Shown: positions 24,317-33,132, counted from the first letter of the stretch. The stretch is DNA of 57,554 nucleotides from Bacillota bacterium (GCA_023412455.1 JAEYNQ010000199.1:1-57554); one strand, 5' to 3'. Translations and numbers: made by a program. The notes: a model not told the origin generated them from the letters alone.

Positions 24317-26239
24317 ATGGAAAATAAAATGTTTTGTTATCAATGTCAAGAAACATCTCAAAACAAAGGATGCACAAAAGCAGGTGTCTGTGGTAAAACA
24401 GCCGACCTAGCCCATATGCAAGATTTATTAATTTATGTTACAAAAGGCTTATCTGAAGTAACCACCAAATTACGGGCTGAAGGTAAGGAAGTAGACCAAT
24501 CTATTAATCATTTTATTACTTTAAACTTATTTACAACAATCACTAATGCCAATTTTGATGATGACATATTCTACAGTCGTGTAAAAGAAACGTTAGCCCT
24601 AAAAAATAAGTTAATCGAGGAATTATCTGAAGTGGCTAATCTGTCTGAAGTGGCTACTTGGGATAGAGAAGACACTAAAAAATCAAGTTTTTTAGAAAAA
24701 CTTAAAAAAGCTGTAACCAGCAACAGTAGCAGTAAAGAAATAAACACTTGGTTAAAAGAAAAAGCAGAATCTAAAGAAGTAGGTGTTCTTGCAACTGAAA
24801 ACGAAGATATTCGTTCGCTTAGAGAACTCATTACTTATGGTTTAAAAGGACTTTCTGCCTACTCCAAACATGCCAATGCATTAGGCTTCGACAATGTGGC
24901 GATTGATGCTTTCATGCAAGAAACTCTAATGAAATTAACAGATGACTCTTTAACTGTAGATGAATTAGTGGCTTTAACCTTAGCAACAGGTAAAGCAGGT
25001 GTTGATGGTATGTCCTTACTTGATACTGCAAATACCACAACTTACGGTAATCCAGAAATCACAAAGGTAAACATCGGTGTAGGTAAAAATCCTGGGATCT
25101 TAGTATCTGGCCACGACCTTTCAGACCTGGAACAATTACTCATTCAAACTGAAGGCACAGGTGTGGATGTGTATACTCACTCTGAGATGCTCCCTGCCCA
25201 TTACTACCCTAACCTAAAAAAATACTCTCACTTAGTAGGTAACTATGGTAATGCTTGGTGGAAGCAAAAAGAAGAATTCGAAAGCTTTAATGGTCCTATT
25301 TTAATGACTACAAACTGTATCGTAACTCCAAAAGCTTCCTATAAGGATAAACTATTTACAACAGGTGCAGCAGGTTTCCCAGGTTGCAAACATATCGAAG
25401 GTGAATCAGGAAGCCAAAAAGATTTCTCTGACATCATTGCCTTAGCTAAGACCTGTGCTGCTCCAACAGAAATTGAAACAGGTGAAATCATTGGAGGCTT
25501 TGCTCATGAACAAGTTTTTGCACTGGCTGATACTGTAGTGGATGCAGTAAAATCTGGCGCCATCAAAAAGTTCGTTGTAATGGCGGGCTGTGACGGCCGT
25601 GCCAAAGCTAGAAACTATTATACTGATTTTGCAAAAGCCCTTCCAAAAGATACTGTTATCTTAACAGCTGGTTGCGCCAAGTATAAATACAACAAATTAA
25701 ACCTAGGAGATATCGGTGGGATCCCTCGTGTACTCGATGCAGGTCAATGTAACGATTCTTATTCATTAGCTTTGATTGCTCTTAAATTAAAAGAGGTATT
25801 CGGCCTGGCAGATATTAATGATTTACCTATTATCTATAATATCGCTTGGTACGAACAAAAAGCAGTTATTGTCTTATTAAGCTTACTCTACCTTGGTGTG
25901 AAGGAAATTCATTTAGGGCCTACATTACCTGCCTTCCTATCTCCAAATGTTGCTCATGTCTTAGTTCAGAACTTTGGTATCAGCGGCATTCAAACAGTAG
26001 AAGAAGACATGGCTCTCTTCTTTAATGAAACAAGTCAAGCTGCTTCAGATGAAGGGCATAAAATAACGAAAGATACTGTTATTGGTGAAATTCTACGTGA
26101 GAATCCAGAACATGCTCAAGTTTTACTAGGAGCAGGGATGCACTGCTTAGGTTGTCCTTCTTCTCAGATGGAAACTTTAGAAGAAGCTTGTCAGGTACAC
26201 GGAATCGATGTTGAGACCATTCTTCATCAATTAAACTAA
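24317..26239 (+). CDS. hcp: Hydroxylamine reductase (hybrid-cluster protein) with C-terminal DUF1858-like domain
   Basis: Hcp reduces hydroxylamine, and in anaerobes also nitric oxide, using a [4Fe-4S] cluster and a hybrid Fe-S-O cluster. The N-terminal cluster cysteines are Cys7, Cys10, Cys19 and Cys25 (CYQCQET ... GVCGK). Hybrid-cluster ligands appear in TTNCIVTPK, GFPGCKH, GCDGRAKARNYY and AGCAKYKYN. Residues about 575-640 form an added domain (TVIGEILRENPEHAQVLLGAGMHCLGCPS) resembling the small DUF1858/ScdA-N domain seen with di-iron repair proteins. AAAGGAG lies 9 bases before the ATG. Hemerythrin and an unknown gene follow in the same direction. The upstream palindrome suggests control by the nearby Crp/Fnr protein. 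Confidence 0.95.
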   Translation: MENKMFCYQCQETSQNKGCTKAGVCGKTADLAHMQDLLIYVTKGLSEVTTKLRAEGKEVDQSINHFITLNLFTTITNANFDDDIFYSRVKETLALKNKLIEELSEVANLSEVATWDREDTKKSSFLEKLKKAVTSNSSSKEINTWLKEKAESKEVGVLATENEDIRSLRELITYGLKGLSAYSKHANALGFDNVAIDAFMQETLMKLTDDSLTVDELVALTLATGKAGVDGMSLLDTANTTTYGNPEITKVNIGVGKNPGILVSGHDLSDLEQLLIQTEGTGVDVYTHSEMLPAHYYPNLKKYSHLVGNYGNAWWKQKEEFESFNGPILMTTNCIVTPKASYKDKLFTTGAAGFPGCKHIEGESGSQKDFSDIIALAKTCAAPTEIETGEIIGGFAHEQVFALADTVVDAVKSGAIKKFVVMAGCDGRAKARNYYTDFAKALPKDTVILTAGCAKYKYNKLNLGDIGGIPRVLDAGQCNDSYSLALIALKLKEVFGLADINDLPIIYNIAWYEQKAVIVLLSLLYLGVKEIHLGPTLPAFLSPNVAHVLVQNFGISGIQTVEEDMALFFNETSQAASDEGHKITKDTVIGEILRENPEHAQVLLGAGMHCLGCPSSQMETLEEACQVHGIDVETILHQLN

Positions 26240-26244
26240 TTGCA

Positions 26245-26276
26245 AAGGGGCTACTTCAAACTTTAAGCAGCCCCTT
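26245..26276 (+). terminator. Hairpin after hcp
   Basis: AAGGGGCT (26245-26252)/AGCCCCTT (26269-26276), followed by a short pyrimidine run. Probably a partial terminator between hcp and the downstream pair, which have their own ribosome sites but no obvious promoter. Confidence 0.6.
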
Positions 26277-26300
26277 CTCTTAAAGAAAGGAAAATATAAA

Positions 26301-26912
26301 ATGAGTGCATTTTTAGGACCTATTCATTACTGGCTTTATAATAAAATTCAATGGCAAGAAGCTTTAACACAGGAAATACTTTGCTTTGCTGAGGGTAAAG
26401 GAAACACCTCTTTGGCTATAAGATTAAAGGATAACTATGCCTCTCTTCCTACTGAAAGCTTAGAAGAGAGCATTGATCCCTCCAATATTCATGGCTGGCT
26501 CCAAGAAAAAGTGGATTTAGTAGAAAGACGCTTTGCCTTTGTGATAGAGACTTTACTAGCTGATTCTCTTATTTCTTGGGATGAACTTATTGAGGTAGCC
26601 AAAACCTTTGGCAAGACTCATAGTGAGTTAACCTCCACTACTACTGCCTTAGAGGCCTATCAATATTTAAATAATCAACTTTTAGATGGTATGCCTTGTG
26701 ACCATGTCAATCGTGTGATCTCCTCCTCAGAAGAAGAGGTTAGCTGGAATAGAACAAAGCAACTTCACACCACCTATTGGAGTGAAGCTGCTAATGCCAA
26801 ACAGCTTTATGACCTTTTAAGAAATGCCTTGGTAGAGGGAATGATCGCTCCTACTTCTCTGGAATTCCTTGTTCAAGAAGAAAATGTGTTTAAAATCAAA
26901 AGGAGGGCTTAA
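26301..26912 (+). CDS. Hypothetical protein between hcp and hemerythrin, 203 aa
   Basis: Unrecognised family. All-helical looking soluble protein with no cysteine cluster, beginning GPIHYWLYNKIQWQEALTQE and ending in a basic tail. The motif HTTYWSEAANAKQLYDLLRN and the early Trp, His and Tyr residues suggest a compact helical fold. AAAGGAAAA precedes the ATG. Its stop lies one base from the hemerythrin start, so the two are probably co-translated and may share a role in iron or nitric-oxide stress. Confidence 0.75.
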   Translation: MSAFLGPIHYWLYNKIQWQEALTQEILCFAEGKGNTSLAIRLKDNYASLPTESLEESIDPSNIHGWLQEKVDLVERRFAFVIETLLADSLISWDELIEVAKTFGKTHSELTSTTTALEAYQYLNNQLLDGMPCDHVNRVISSSEEEVSWNRTKQLHTTYWSEAANAKQLYDLLRNALVEGMIAPTSLEFLVQEENVFKIKRRA

Positions 26913-26913
26913 G

Positions 26914-27468
26914 ATGTCTAGTGTACAGCTTATGATGGAAGAGCATCAAAATATTTTGCGTATGTCAAGGGTGATGCGTCAAGCTTGCCTACAAATTCTT
27001 GAGACTAAAGAACTCAGCTTTGATGATTTTGGTGCTATGATAGATTTTATTCGAGGCTATGCCGATGCCCATCACCACGGCAAAGAAGAAAAATTTATGT
27101 TCAAGGAAATGCAAGAACATCTTGGGAAAATAGGTACCAATCTAATCACCCATGGTATGTTAGTAGAGCATGATTTAGGACGTCTTCATATGCAAGAATT
27201 ATTATTAGCCCTGGAGTCGGTAAAAGCTGGTGAGGGAGAGAAGCTTTTAGATGTTATAGCCCATACCATCTCTTATACCCATCTTATTGAACGTCATATT
27301 AAAAAGGAGGATGAGCTGGTTTATCCTTATGGCGAAAAAAATCTTCCTTCTGAGATTATGCTCTCTATCAATAGGCTTTCTACTTCTTATGAGAAAGAGG
27401 CAGAAGAAAAAGGGGTTCAAGAAAAATATCTCAAGGTATTGGAAGATTTAGAAACAAAATACCTTTAA
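26914..27468 (+). CDS. Hemerythrin-domain protein, 184 aa
   Basis: Di-iron four-helix protein. Metal-ligand histidines and acids appear in MEEHQNI, DAHHHGKEEKFMF, HDLGRLHMQE and HLIERHIKKEDELVYP. Proteins of this type bind oxygen or nitric oxide, or help repair Fe-S clusters. The start is ATG 26914, 7 bases after AGGAGGG; the longer frame overlaps the previous gene. Placement after hcp supports a nitrosative/oxidative stress function. Confidence 0.9.
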   Translation: MSSVQLMMEEHQNILRMSRVMRQACLQILETKELSFDDFGAMIDFIRGYADAHHHGKEEKFMFKEMQEHLGKIGTNLITHGMLVEHDLGRLHMQELLLALESVKAGEGEKLLDVIAHTISYTHLIERHIKKEDELVYPYGEKNLPSEIMLSINRLSTSYEKEAEEKGVQEKYLKVLEDLETKYL

Positions 27469-27573
27469 CCGTTAAGCTGATACAACCTATTAGTGTTCAT
27501 CTTAAAATAGTACATTTAATTTATATTATGGTATAATCTATCTTGATTCTATAAATAAAGGGAGATTGTACTT

Positions 27574-28545
27574 ATGTTAAAAACAATGACTTATTTACCT
27601 AAAAGATTTTTGTTTATGTTATGTGCTTGTTTTATTGTTTTAATAGGTTCTACTAGTTTTGCAAAAGAAATAACTCTTACTTTAGATGGTAAGGAAATGA
27701 CTGCTTCTGTTGCTCCCATCCAAGAAAATGGCACAACCCTTGTTCCTTTACGGATTATTAGCGAGAATCTCAATGCTTTTGTAGGCTATGATGCTTCTAC
27801 CCAGACTGCCTCTATCCTTAAAGGAAGTACAGCCATTCATTTAACTATTGGGAGTAAAAAGGTTTCTGTGAATAATAACGTTCATGAATTACCTGTAGCC
27901 CCTCGTTTAATTAATAATACCACCATGGTGCCTATCCGTTTCATTTCAGAGTACCTAGGTTGTAAGGTAGACTGGGATTCTCTTACACAAACCGTTATCT
28001 TAGTAAGTCCTGTCACTACCCAAAAGCTTCCCCTTGCTACCATTAAGCTTAAAGATGTGGGCACCATTCAAGCGGAACTTTACCCAGAGTATGCACCTAA
28101 TACTGTCAATAACTTTATTTTCTTAGCTAACAATCATTTTTATGATGGTTTGACCTTTCATCGTGTAGTAAAGGATTTTATGATTCAAGGGGGTTCGCCT
28201 AGTGGTGATGGGCTAGGGGGCCCTAACTACTCTATCCTTGGTGAATTTAGCACCAATGGGTATCAAAATCCTCTTCGCCATACACCTGGTGTCCTGTCAA
28301 TGGCTCGCAAAACAGAGCCTAACACTGCGGGTAGTCAATTTTTTATTATGACAGGGGAAGATTCCTCTTTAGATGGCTCCTACGCAGCCTTTGGCAAAGT
28401 AATCAATGGCCTTAATAAGGTATTAGAACTGGGTAATACACCCACTGATGAAAAGGAAGTACCTCTTACTCCTATTGTCATTGAATCTATTACCGTAGAA
28501 ACCTTTGGAACCACTTATCCTTCTCCTCTTATTCTAAAAGAGTAA
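27574..28545 (+). CDS. Secreted cyclophilin with N-terminal copper-amine-oxidase-N-like domain
   Basis: Exported peptidyl-prolyl cis-trans isomerase. A signal peptide (about 1-30) is followed by a stalk-like repeat domain of the copper-amine-oxidase N-terminal type (about 35-145; GTTLVPLRIISENL and NTTMVPIRFISEYLG), then a cyclophilin domain (about 155-320) with FHRVVKDFMIQGG, GVLSMARK and GSQFFIM, which carry the usual active-site residues. The stalk domain is common on cell-surface proteins of Firmicutes. It probably assists folding of exported proteins. GGGAG lies about 9 bases before the ATG. Monocistronic. Confidence 0.9.
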   Translation: MLKTMTYLPKRFLFMLCACFIVLIGSTSFAKEITLTLDGKEMTASVAPIQENGTTLVPLRIISENLNAFVGYDASTQTASILKGSTAIHLTIGSKKVSVNNNVHELPVAPRLINNTTMVPIRFISEYLGCKVDWDSLTQTVILVSPVTTQKLPLATIKLKDVGTIQAELYPEYAPNTVNNFIFLANNHFYDGLTFHRVVKDFMIQGGSPSGDGLGGPNYSILGEFSTNGYQNPLRHTPGVLSMARKTEPNTAGSQFFIMTGEDSSLDGSYAAFGKVINGLNKVLELGNTPTDEKEVPLTPIVIESITVETFGTTYPSPLILKE

Positions 28546-28562
28546 AAAATATTTTATAACAC

Positions 28563-28662
28563 AAAAAGGGCTCTTCTTACTAGAGAGTATACTTCCTTGT
28601 AAGTAAACTGATTAGTCTACTTAAAAGGAAAAATACTTGAACGAGTAAGAGAGTCCCTTTTT
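28563..28662. terminator. Long terminator with inner conserved hairpin, copy 1
   Basis: Bidirectional structure between convergent genes. The outer arms, near AAAAAGGGCTCT and CTTACT on the left, pair with AGTAAGA and TCCCTTTTT on the right. Inside is a second hairpin (AAGTAAAC ... GTCTACTT, about 28600-28622). The same inner hairpin recurs in the element at 37340-37435. Confidence 0.75.
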
Positions 28663-28674
28663 ATTTGCTATAAT

Positions 28675-29340
28675 TTACTCCTCTTCTTTCCCTTCAAGGG
28701 GTTTATAGCAAAACCACCAATCAAAGCAGTTGTATTCTTTAGGCCTTTCTTCTGCTTCTGCCATGGTTGTAGCTGGTGGGATAATCACTTGGTCTCCAAT
28801 TAGTTCATTATTAGGCCAATTGGCTGGCATGGCTACTCCGTTGGCCGTGGCCACCTGAAGTGCTACCAATGCCCTTATAATCTCCTCTATATTTCTGCCT
28901 ACCTCTGCAGGATAATAGAGGATAAGACGTATTATGCCATTGGGTCCTATAAAAAAAGTAGCTCGTACAGTAGAGGTTCTTCTTGCTGCTTGTATCATTC
29001 CTAACTGTTTTGCTACATCTCCTAAAGGGTCTGCAATAATAGGAAAAGGAATCTCTTGTCCTAGATTCTCCTCTATCCATTGTATCCACTTTATATGAGG
29101 TTGTACTTGATCAACAGATAAACCTAATAGCTCTGTTCCCAACTTTTGAAAGGTCTCATAGTTTTGAGCAAAAGAAACAAACTCTGTGGTACATACGGGT
29201 GTAAAGTCCCCAGGATGGCTAAATAAAATAAGCCATTTCCCCTTATAATCATCTGGTAATTTCTTAATCCCATCTGTTGTCTGTACTACCATTTCTGGTA
29301 ATTTGTCTCCTATCAAAGGTATAGAATACATTGTGTCCAC
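28675..29340 (-). CDS. Peroxiredoxin (Prx6/AhpC-TSA family)
   Basis: Thiol peroxidase that reduces hydrogen peroxide and organic peroxides. Peroxidatic Cys50 lies in HPGDFTPVCTTEF; 221 residues, with the C-terminal Prx domain (TVRATFFIGPNGIIR) and two further cysteines near the C-terminus (YNCFDWWFCY) that could resolve the disulfide. The start at GTG 29340 has AAGGGGG about 9 bases upstream; the ATG three codons later is the alternative. Oxygen defence fits an anaerobe with hcp and hemerythrin nearby. Confidence 0.93.
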   Translation of the reverse strand: MDTMYSIPLIGDKLPEMVVQTTDGIKKLPDDYKGKWLILFSHPGDFTPVCTTEFVSFAQNYETFQKLGTELLGLSVDQVQPHIKWIQWIEENLGQEIPFPIIADPLGDVAKQLGMIQAARRTSTVRATFFIGPNGIIRLILYYPAEVGRNIEEIIRALVALQVATANGVAMPANWPNNELIGDQVIIPPATTMAEAEERPKEYNCFDWWFCYKPLEGKEEE

Positions 29341-29684
29341 TAAAAAAAGCCCCCTTTATTCATAAATATAGACTGGTCGTTACTATATGTATGAATAAGA
29401 GAGCTTATACTATGCAATACCCTTTAACCTTTTTTATACGCTAACTCTGCTGTTTGAAATATTTGGTTTCTTTCTGTGACAAGCATTAAAACTGGAATAA
29501 ATTTCTAAAATTAGTAGATAAAGTAGTCGCTCCTAGTTTATACTATATCGTGTAGTATTTAATCTTTAGGATATACTAATAGTAAATAGTGCTAAGGTTC
29601 CCCCAGTCTAAATTTAACTAGGCACATATAATCCCATTTTATTACTTTCTTATTGACAAAATAACTAACAACATGAGGTGACAT
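29341..29684. other. Divergent intergenic region, no gene seen
   Basis: 344 bases between peroxiredoxin and BMP lipoprotein genes. AT-rich with TTGACA at about 29653, too close to the BMP start for an ordinary promoter. I looked for a purine riboswitch pattern before the BMP gene and did not find a match. Nothing else was recognised. Confidence 0.45.
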
Positions 29685-30749
29685 ATGATCAACAAAAAAT
29701 TATTATTTTACTCTCTTTCCTTACTTCTCTCTTTACAAATTCTTGTAGGTTGTTCCAGTAATAAATCCACTTCTTCTACTGATACCTTAAAGGTAGGCAT
29801 GGTAACTAACTCAGGGACCATTGAAGATAAATCCTTTAACCAAGGTACATGGGAGGGTATTACGAAAGCCAAAGAGAACTTAGGTATCCAAACTGCTTAT
29901 TTAAAACCCAATGGCACAACTGAAGCGGAATATTTAAAAGAGATAAGCAATTTAAGGGATGCTGGCTATAAATTCATTGTTACACCCGGCTTCAAATTTG
30001 AGTCTGCTATTTATCAGTCACAAGCTAGATATCCTGACTGTAAATTTGTCCTCCTAGATGGTTCTCCTAGTGATGGTACCAGTACACATATAGCTGATAA
30101 TACTGTTTCTATTTTCTTTGCCGAAGACGAGGCTGGCTTTTTGGCAGGTGTTGCTACTGCCTTGGAACAGCAAACAGGTGAAGTTGGATTTTTAGGGGGT
30201 ATGAAAATCCCAGCTATTGTACGCTTTGAGTCAGGTTTTTCACAAGGTATAGCCTATGCTAACGAAAACCTCAATACTTCTGTTCATCTTGATCCTAGTA
30301 ACAGTGTTTATCAAGGTTCCTTTGACAATGTCCCTGCTGGTCAACAAATTGCAGCCCAGTTATATGACAAGGGTGTTCAAACAATCTTTTGCGCTGCAGG
30401 AGATGTGGGGATTGGTGCCATTACAGAGGCTAAAAGCCGTGTCCAAAAAGGCCAAGCTGTTTGGGTAGTAGGTGTCGATGTGGATCAGTATGCAGAGGGT
30501 CTTTATGCCGATGGTAAGTCCGTCGTTCTCACTTCTGCCGTTAAAAAAATTGATACGTCCACCTATGATATGATCGCCGCTGAACTTGCTCATAACTTTC
30601 CTGGTGGGCAAACCCTTATCTTTAATGTTCAAAATGATGGTGTGGGTCTCCCTGCCGAGAACCCCAACTTATCTACCAGTACTCTAGAAAAAGTAAAGGA
30701 AGTCTATACCAAATTGCAACAAGGTCAAATCACCCTTACCTCTGAATAA
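29685..30749 (+). CDS. BMP-family (PnrA-like) substrate-binding lipoprotein
   Basis: Extracytoplasmic binding protein of the basic-membrane-protein family, usually the nucleoside receptor of an ABC importer. Signal peptide with lipobox ILVGC (lipidated Cys23). Typical motifs are LKVGMVTNSGTIEDKSFNQG near the N-terminus of the mature protein, FLGGMKIPAIVRFESGF, and VVGVDVDQY. GAGGTGACAT precedes the ATG. No ATPase or permease lies alongside, so its transporter must be elsewhere. Ends at a strong hairpin. Confidence 0.9.
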   Translation: MINKKLLFYSLSLLLSLQILVGCSSNKSTSSTDTLKVGMVTNSGTIEDKSFNQGTWEGITKAKENLGIQTAYLKPNGTTEAEYLKEISNLRDAGYKFIVTPGFKFESAIYQSQARYPDCKFVLLDGSPSDGTSTHIADNTVSIFFAEDEAGFLAGVATALEQQTGEVGFLGGMKIPAIVRFESGFSQGIAYANENLNTSVHLDPSNSVYQGSFDNVPAGQQIAAQLYDKGVQTIFCAAGDVGIGAITEAKSRVQKGQAVWVVGVDVDQYAEGLYADGKSVVLTSAVKKIDTSTYDMIAAELAHNFPGGQTLIFNVQNDGVGLPAENPNLSTSTLEKVKEVYTKLQQGQITLTSE

Positions 30750-30765
30750 TTCAAGCTTCTTTATT

Positions 30766-30807
30766 TTAGGCGTACATCCTAACTATTGTTTTAGGATGTA
30801 CGCCTAA
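30766..30807 (+). terminator. Terminator after BMP lipoprotein gene
   Basis: Perfect 17-bp arms TTAGGCGTACATCCTAA (30766-30782) and its complement (30791-30807) with an 8-base loop, followed by a moderately T-rich run. Confidence 0.8.
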
Positions 30808-30920
30808 GCTTATTTCATTTCCTGTCTATAGGGTATATATCTGTCCCATCCAGATTCATACCTGACTGATTAAAATTACAAAACATAATCCTTATATCAC
30901 TTGTAACTAAAATAGCTTAC

Positions 30921-30949
30921 TTGTTTACAAGGTAAAGATGGGATATAAT
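30921..30949 (+). promoter_or_regulatory. Predicted promoter of the DHH phosphoesterase gene
   Basis: TTGTTT (30921-30926), 17-base spacer, consensus TATAAT (30944-30949). Transcription would begin near 30956 and so include dispersed repeat copy 1 in the 5' leader. Confidence 0.65.
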
Positions 30950-30977
30950 AGTGTATTCTTATCTTATTTTCTTTCTG

Positions 30978-31056
30978 AACAAAAGTGTCCATAGGACACG
31001 TATTGGTTCGCGAAGTAGTGAAAGTGTAGAATACGAAGTTTCCTACAAAATAAAAA
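30978..31056. repeat. Dispersed ~80-bp structured repeat, copy 1
   Basis: Begins GAACAAAAGTGTCC and ends TTTCCTACAAAATAAAAA. Contains the hairpin GTGTCC-ATA-GGACAC and the palindrome TTCGCGAA. Nearly identical copies are at 37167-37246 and 38985-39066, all in the same orientation. Here it lies in the predicted 5' leader of the DHH phosphoesterase gene. Confidence 0.85.
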
Positions 31057-31119
31057 TGGAATGAATATCCCTTCCTTCACTTAAACGAATATAAATGTAT
31101 CCAAAGGAGATTTGCCCTT

Positions 31120-32082
31120 ATGATTAAGTTGTTTACCCATAATGATTTAGATGGCATAGGTTGTGCTTTACTAGCTTGTCTTGTGTATGGTCAAGAAGCC
31201 GTGGATTTTGAAACCTGTGGTTATGATTTTATTAATGATAAGCTAACAGAGTATCTTGATACAAGAGCTTTTGAAGCCTTCTCTAAATGTTATATTACAG
31301 ATATTTCTATGAATGAGACGGTTTCTAGGCTTATAAGTACCCTTCCTCTTTCTGAAGCGCCTAATACTCCCTTGCTATCCACTCATTTCCAACTCCTTGA
31401 CCATCATACTACAGCCCTTTTCTTAAACGATGCCTCTTGGGCTACTGTAAAAATTCAAGAAAGTGATGGGAATCTTTGTTGTGGTACTAGCCTCTTTTAT
31501 AATTATCTCAAAGAACATGAGCCCACAGCTCCTGAAATCCTAAACAAACCTTTTGTAACTACCTTTGTTGAGAAAATCCGTCGCTATGATACATGGGATT
31601 GGGCAAAATTTGAAGATACTGAGGCAAAACAACTTAATGACCTGCTCTACCTTCTAGGTAAAGAACGCTTTATGGACTATTGGCTAGATAGGCTTCTAAA
31701 TTCTGGGGAAGAAAACTTTTCCTATGATGCTACCCTTCGCTTAATCCTAGACATTAGGCAACATGAAATTGATAAGTATATCGAAGCTAGAGAGCAAGAT
31801 TTAATGGTTAAAGAAATTCTTTCTTACCAAGCAGGTATTGTCTTTGCTGACCGTTTTCAAAGCGAACTAGGAAATAAGCTAGCCGAATTACATCCTGAAC
31901 TAGATTTTATCGCTATGATTAATGTGAATGGCGGTGTTTCTTGTCGTACCAATAAGGAAAACCTTAATTTGGGTGAAGAGATCGCTTCCGTCTTTGGTGG
32001 AGGTGGGCATGCTAAAGCTGCAGGCCTCCCTGTAACAGATGCCGTCCGTCAGCTTATTATCCACTCTATTTTTAACTGTTAA
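31120..32082 (+). CDS. DHH-family phosphoesterase (NrnB-like)
   Basis: Metal-dependent phosphoesterase of the DHH/DHHA1 superfamily, the group that includes nanoRNase NrnB and cyclic-dinucleotide/pAp phosphatases. The N-terminal motif THNDLDGIG carries the metal-binding Asp residues. Further metal ligands are in LLDHHTT, and the C-terminal substrate-binding motif is GGGGHAKAAG. 320 residues, cytoplasmic. GGAG lies about 10 bases before the ATG. Role in RNA-fragment or signal-nucleotide turnover is inferred from family. A long perfect hairpin ends the gene. Confidence 0.88.
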   Translation: MIKLFTHNDLDGIGCALLACLVYGQEAVDFETCGYDFINDKLTEYLDTRAFEAFSKCYITDISMNETVSRLISTLPLSEAPNTPLLSTHFQLLDHHTTALFLNDASWATVKIQESDGNLCCGTSLFYNYLKEHEPTAPEILNKPFVTTFVEKIRRYDTWDWAKFEDTEAKQLNDLLYLLGKERFMDYWLDRLLNSGEENFSYDATLRLILDIRQHEIDKYIEAREQDLMVKEILSYQAGIVFADRFQSELGNKLAELHPELDFIAMINVNGGVSCRTNKENLNLGEEIASVFGGGGHAKAAGLPVTDAVRQLIIHSIFNC

Positions 32083-32132
32083 ACTGTTTTTTGATTTATT
32101 TCAAAGAAGACTAAGAGCTTCTTGCTTATTCC

Positions 32133-32185
32133 TAAGGTGCCCCCAACAAGTTAGAGCTTTAGCTCTACTTGTTGGGGGCACCTTA
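32133..32185. terminator. Long perfect cruciform-type bidirectional terminator
   Basis: Arms begin TAAGGTGCCCCCAACAAG and are almost perfectly mirrored (CTTGTTGGGGGCACCTTA), with an inner AGAGC/GCTCT. It lies between the convergent DHH and panE genes and is much GC-richer than its surroundings. Confidence 0.85.
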
Positions 32186-32205
32186 GCCTCAAACCTTTAC
32201 ACGTT

Positions 32206-33132
32206 TTACTCCCTTTTATTAATTAAGTCATATACCTGTGTAATATAGGGTACATCTATATGGTGCTTTTGAGCCAAGACAAGCATTGTTTGTCCAAAAA
32301 GTTCTCTTTCATCAGGCTTATAAGCTTCATAATCTCTTTGAAAAGAAGTCTTCGCCTCATAAGGGAAGTTCCTTGCTTTTTGATAAGAGGCTTCTACCAT
32401 TGCCTCTGTTAATTCAATCCCTTCTGCTTGACCTACTTGAACTATTTCTTGCATAATACCTTTTACCACCTGACTACTGGCCTCGTCATCATATACCTGT
32501 CCCAGCGTTTTATTCTCACTTGCAGTAACCAACCCATAGGCTGCTATAAAAATATATTTTTGCCAAATTTCCTTAATATGTTCACTCGTAAAATGGTAGT
32601 TGATATGTGCTTTTTCTAAGAGCTGACAAACTAAGTCACCTTCTTTTTCTGGGTGATTAGGGTCCTTCCCTAATATAAGGGTACATGCTCCACCATTTTG
32701 CTCAATCACACCTGGTTCTTTTATATGTGTTCCTATGTAAGCACAAGCTGGAAATATACTCCCTTGCTTGATAACTTTTCTAATTCTCGAGTAAATATCT
32801 ACACCATTTAAAAGTGGAATAATAACCGTTTGGTCACTTATCTTCTCCTGTAGTTGTACTGCTACCCTCTCTAAATCATAACCCTTGACACAAATAAAGC
32901 AAATATCCAGCATAGGCAAATCATTGATACAATCTGTTACTAAATAAGGCTTACAGTTAAAAGTTCCTTCTTTATTCGTTTTTAATAGCAGTCCCTTTTC
33001 TTGTATGGCCTTAAAATGGCCTCCTCGTGCAACAAAGTAGACTCTTTGCCTTTCATTATCCATAACTTGAGACATTTTTCCTCCAAAGTAACCTCCAACG
33101 CCACCTACACCTATAAAGGCTATATTGATCAT
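32206..33132 (-). CDS. panE: 2-dehydropantoate 2-reductase
   Basis: NADPH-dependent reduction of ketopantoate to pantoate in pantothenate/CoA synthesis. Rossmann motif GVGGVGGYFGG (about 7-17), substrate-region LLNGVD, and the helix with the catalytic lysine (EIWQKYIFIAAYG). 308 residues, standard length. GGGGAG lies 6 bases before the ATG. Some paralogues reduce other 2-oxo acids, so specificity is likely but not certain. Confidence 0.88.
   Translation of the reverse strand: MINIAFIGVGGVGGYFGGKMSQVMDNERQRVYFVARGGHFKAIQEKGLLLKTNKEGTFNCKPYLVTDCINDLPMLDICFICVKGYDLERVAVQLQEKISDQTVIIPLLNGVDIYSRIRKVIKQGSIFPACAYIGTHIKEPGVIEQNGGACTLILGKDPNHPEKEGDLVCQLLEKAHINYHFTSEHIKEIWQKYIFIAAYGLVTASENKTLGQVYDDEASSQVVKGIMQEIVQVGQAEGIELTEAMVEASYQKARNFPYEAKTSFQRDYEAYKPDERELFGQTMLVLAQKHHIDVPYITQVYDLINKRE

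Noticed and set aside
29341..29684. Purine riboswitch before the BMP nucleoside-receptor gene
   Set aside because: A TATAATCC-like string is present but the conserved pairing and core of the riboswitch are absent.
30978..31056. Dispersed repeat read as a tRNA or as a known c-di-GMP or T-box leader
   Set aside because: TTGGTTCGCGAA looks like a T-arm only superficially; no acceptor stem, anticodon arm, T-box sequence or GEMM core is present.
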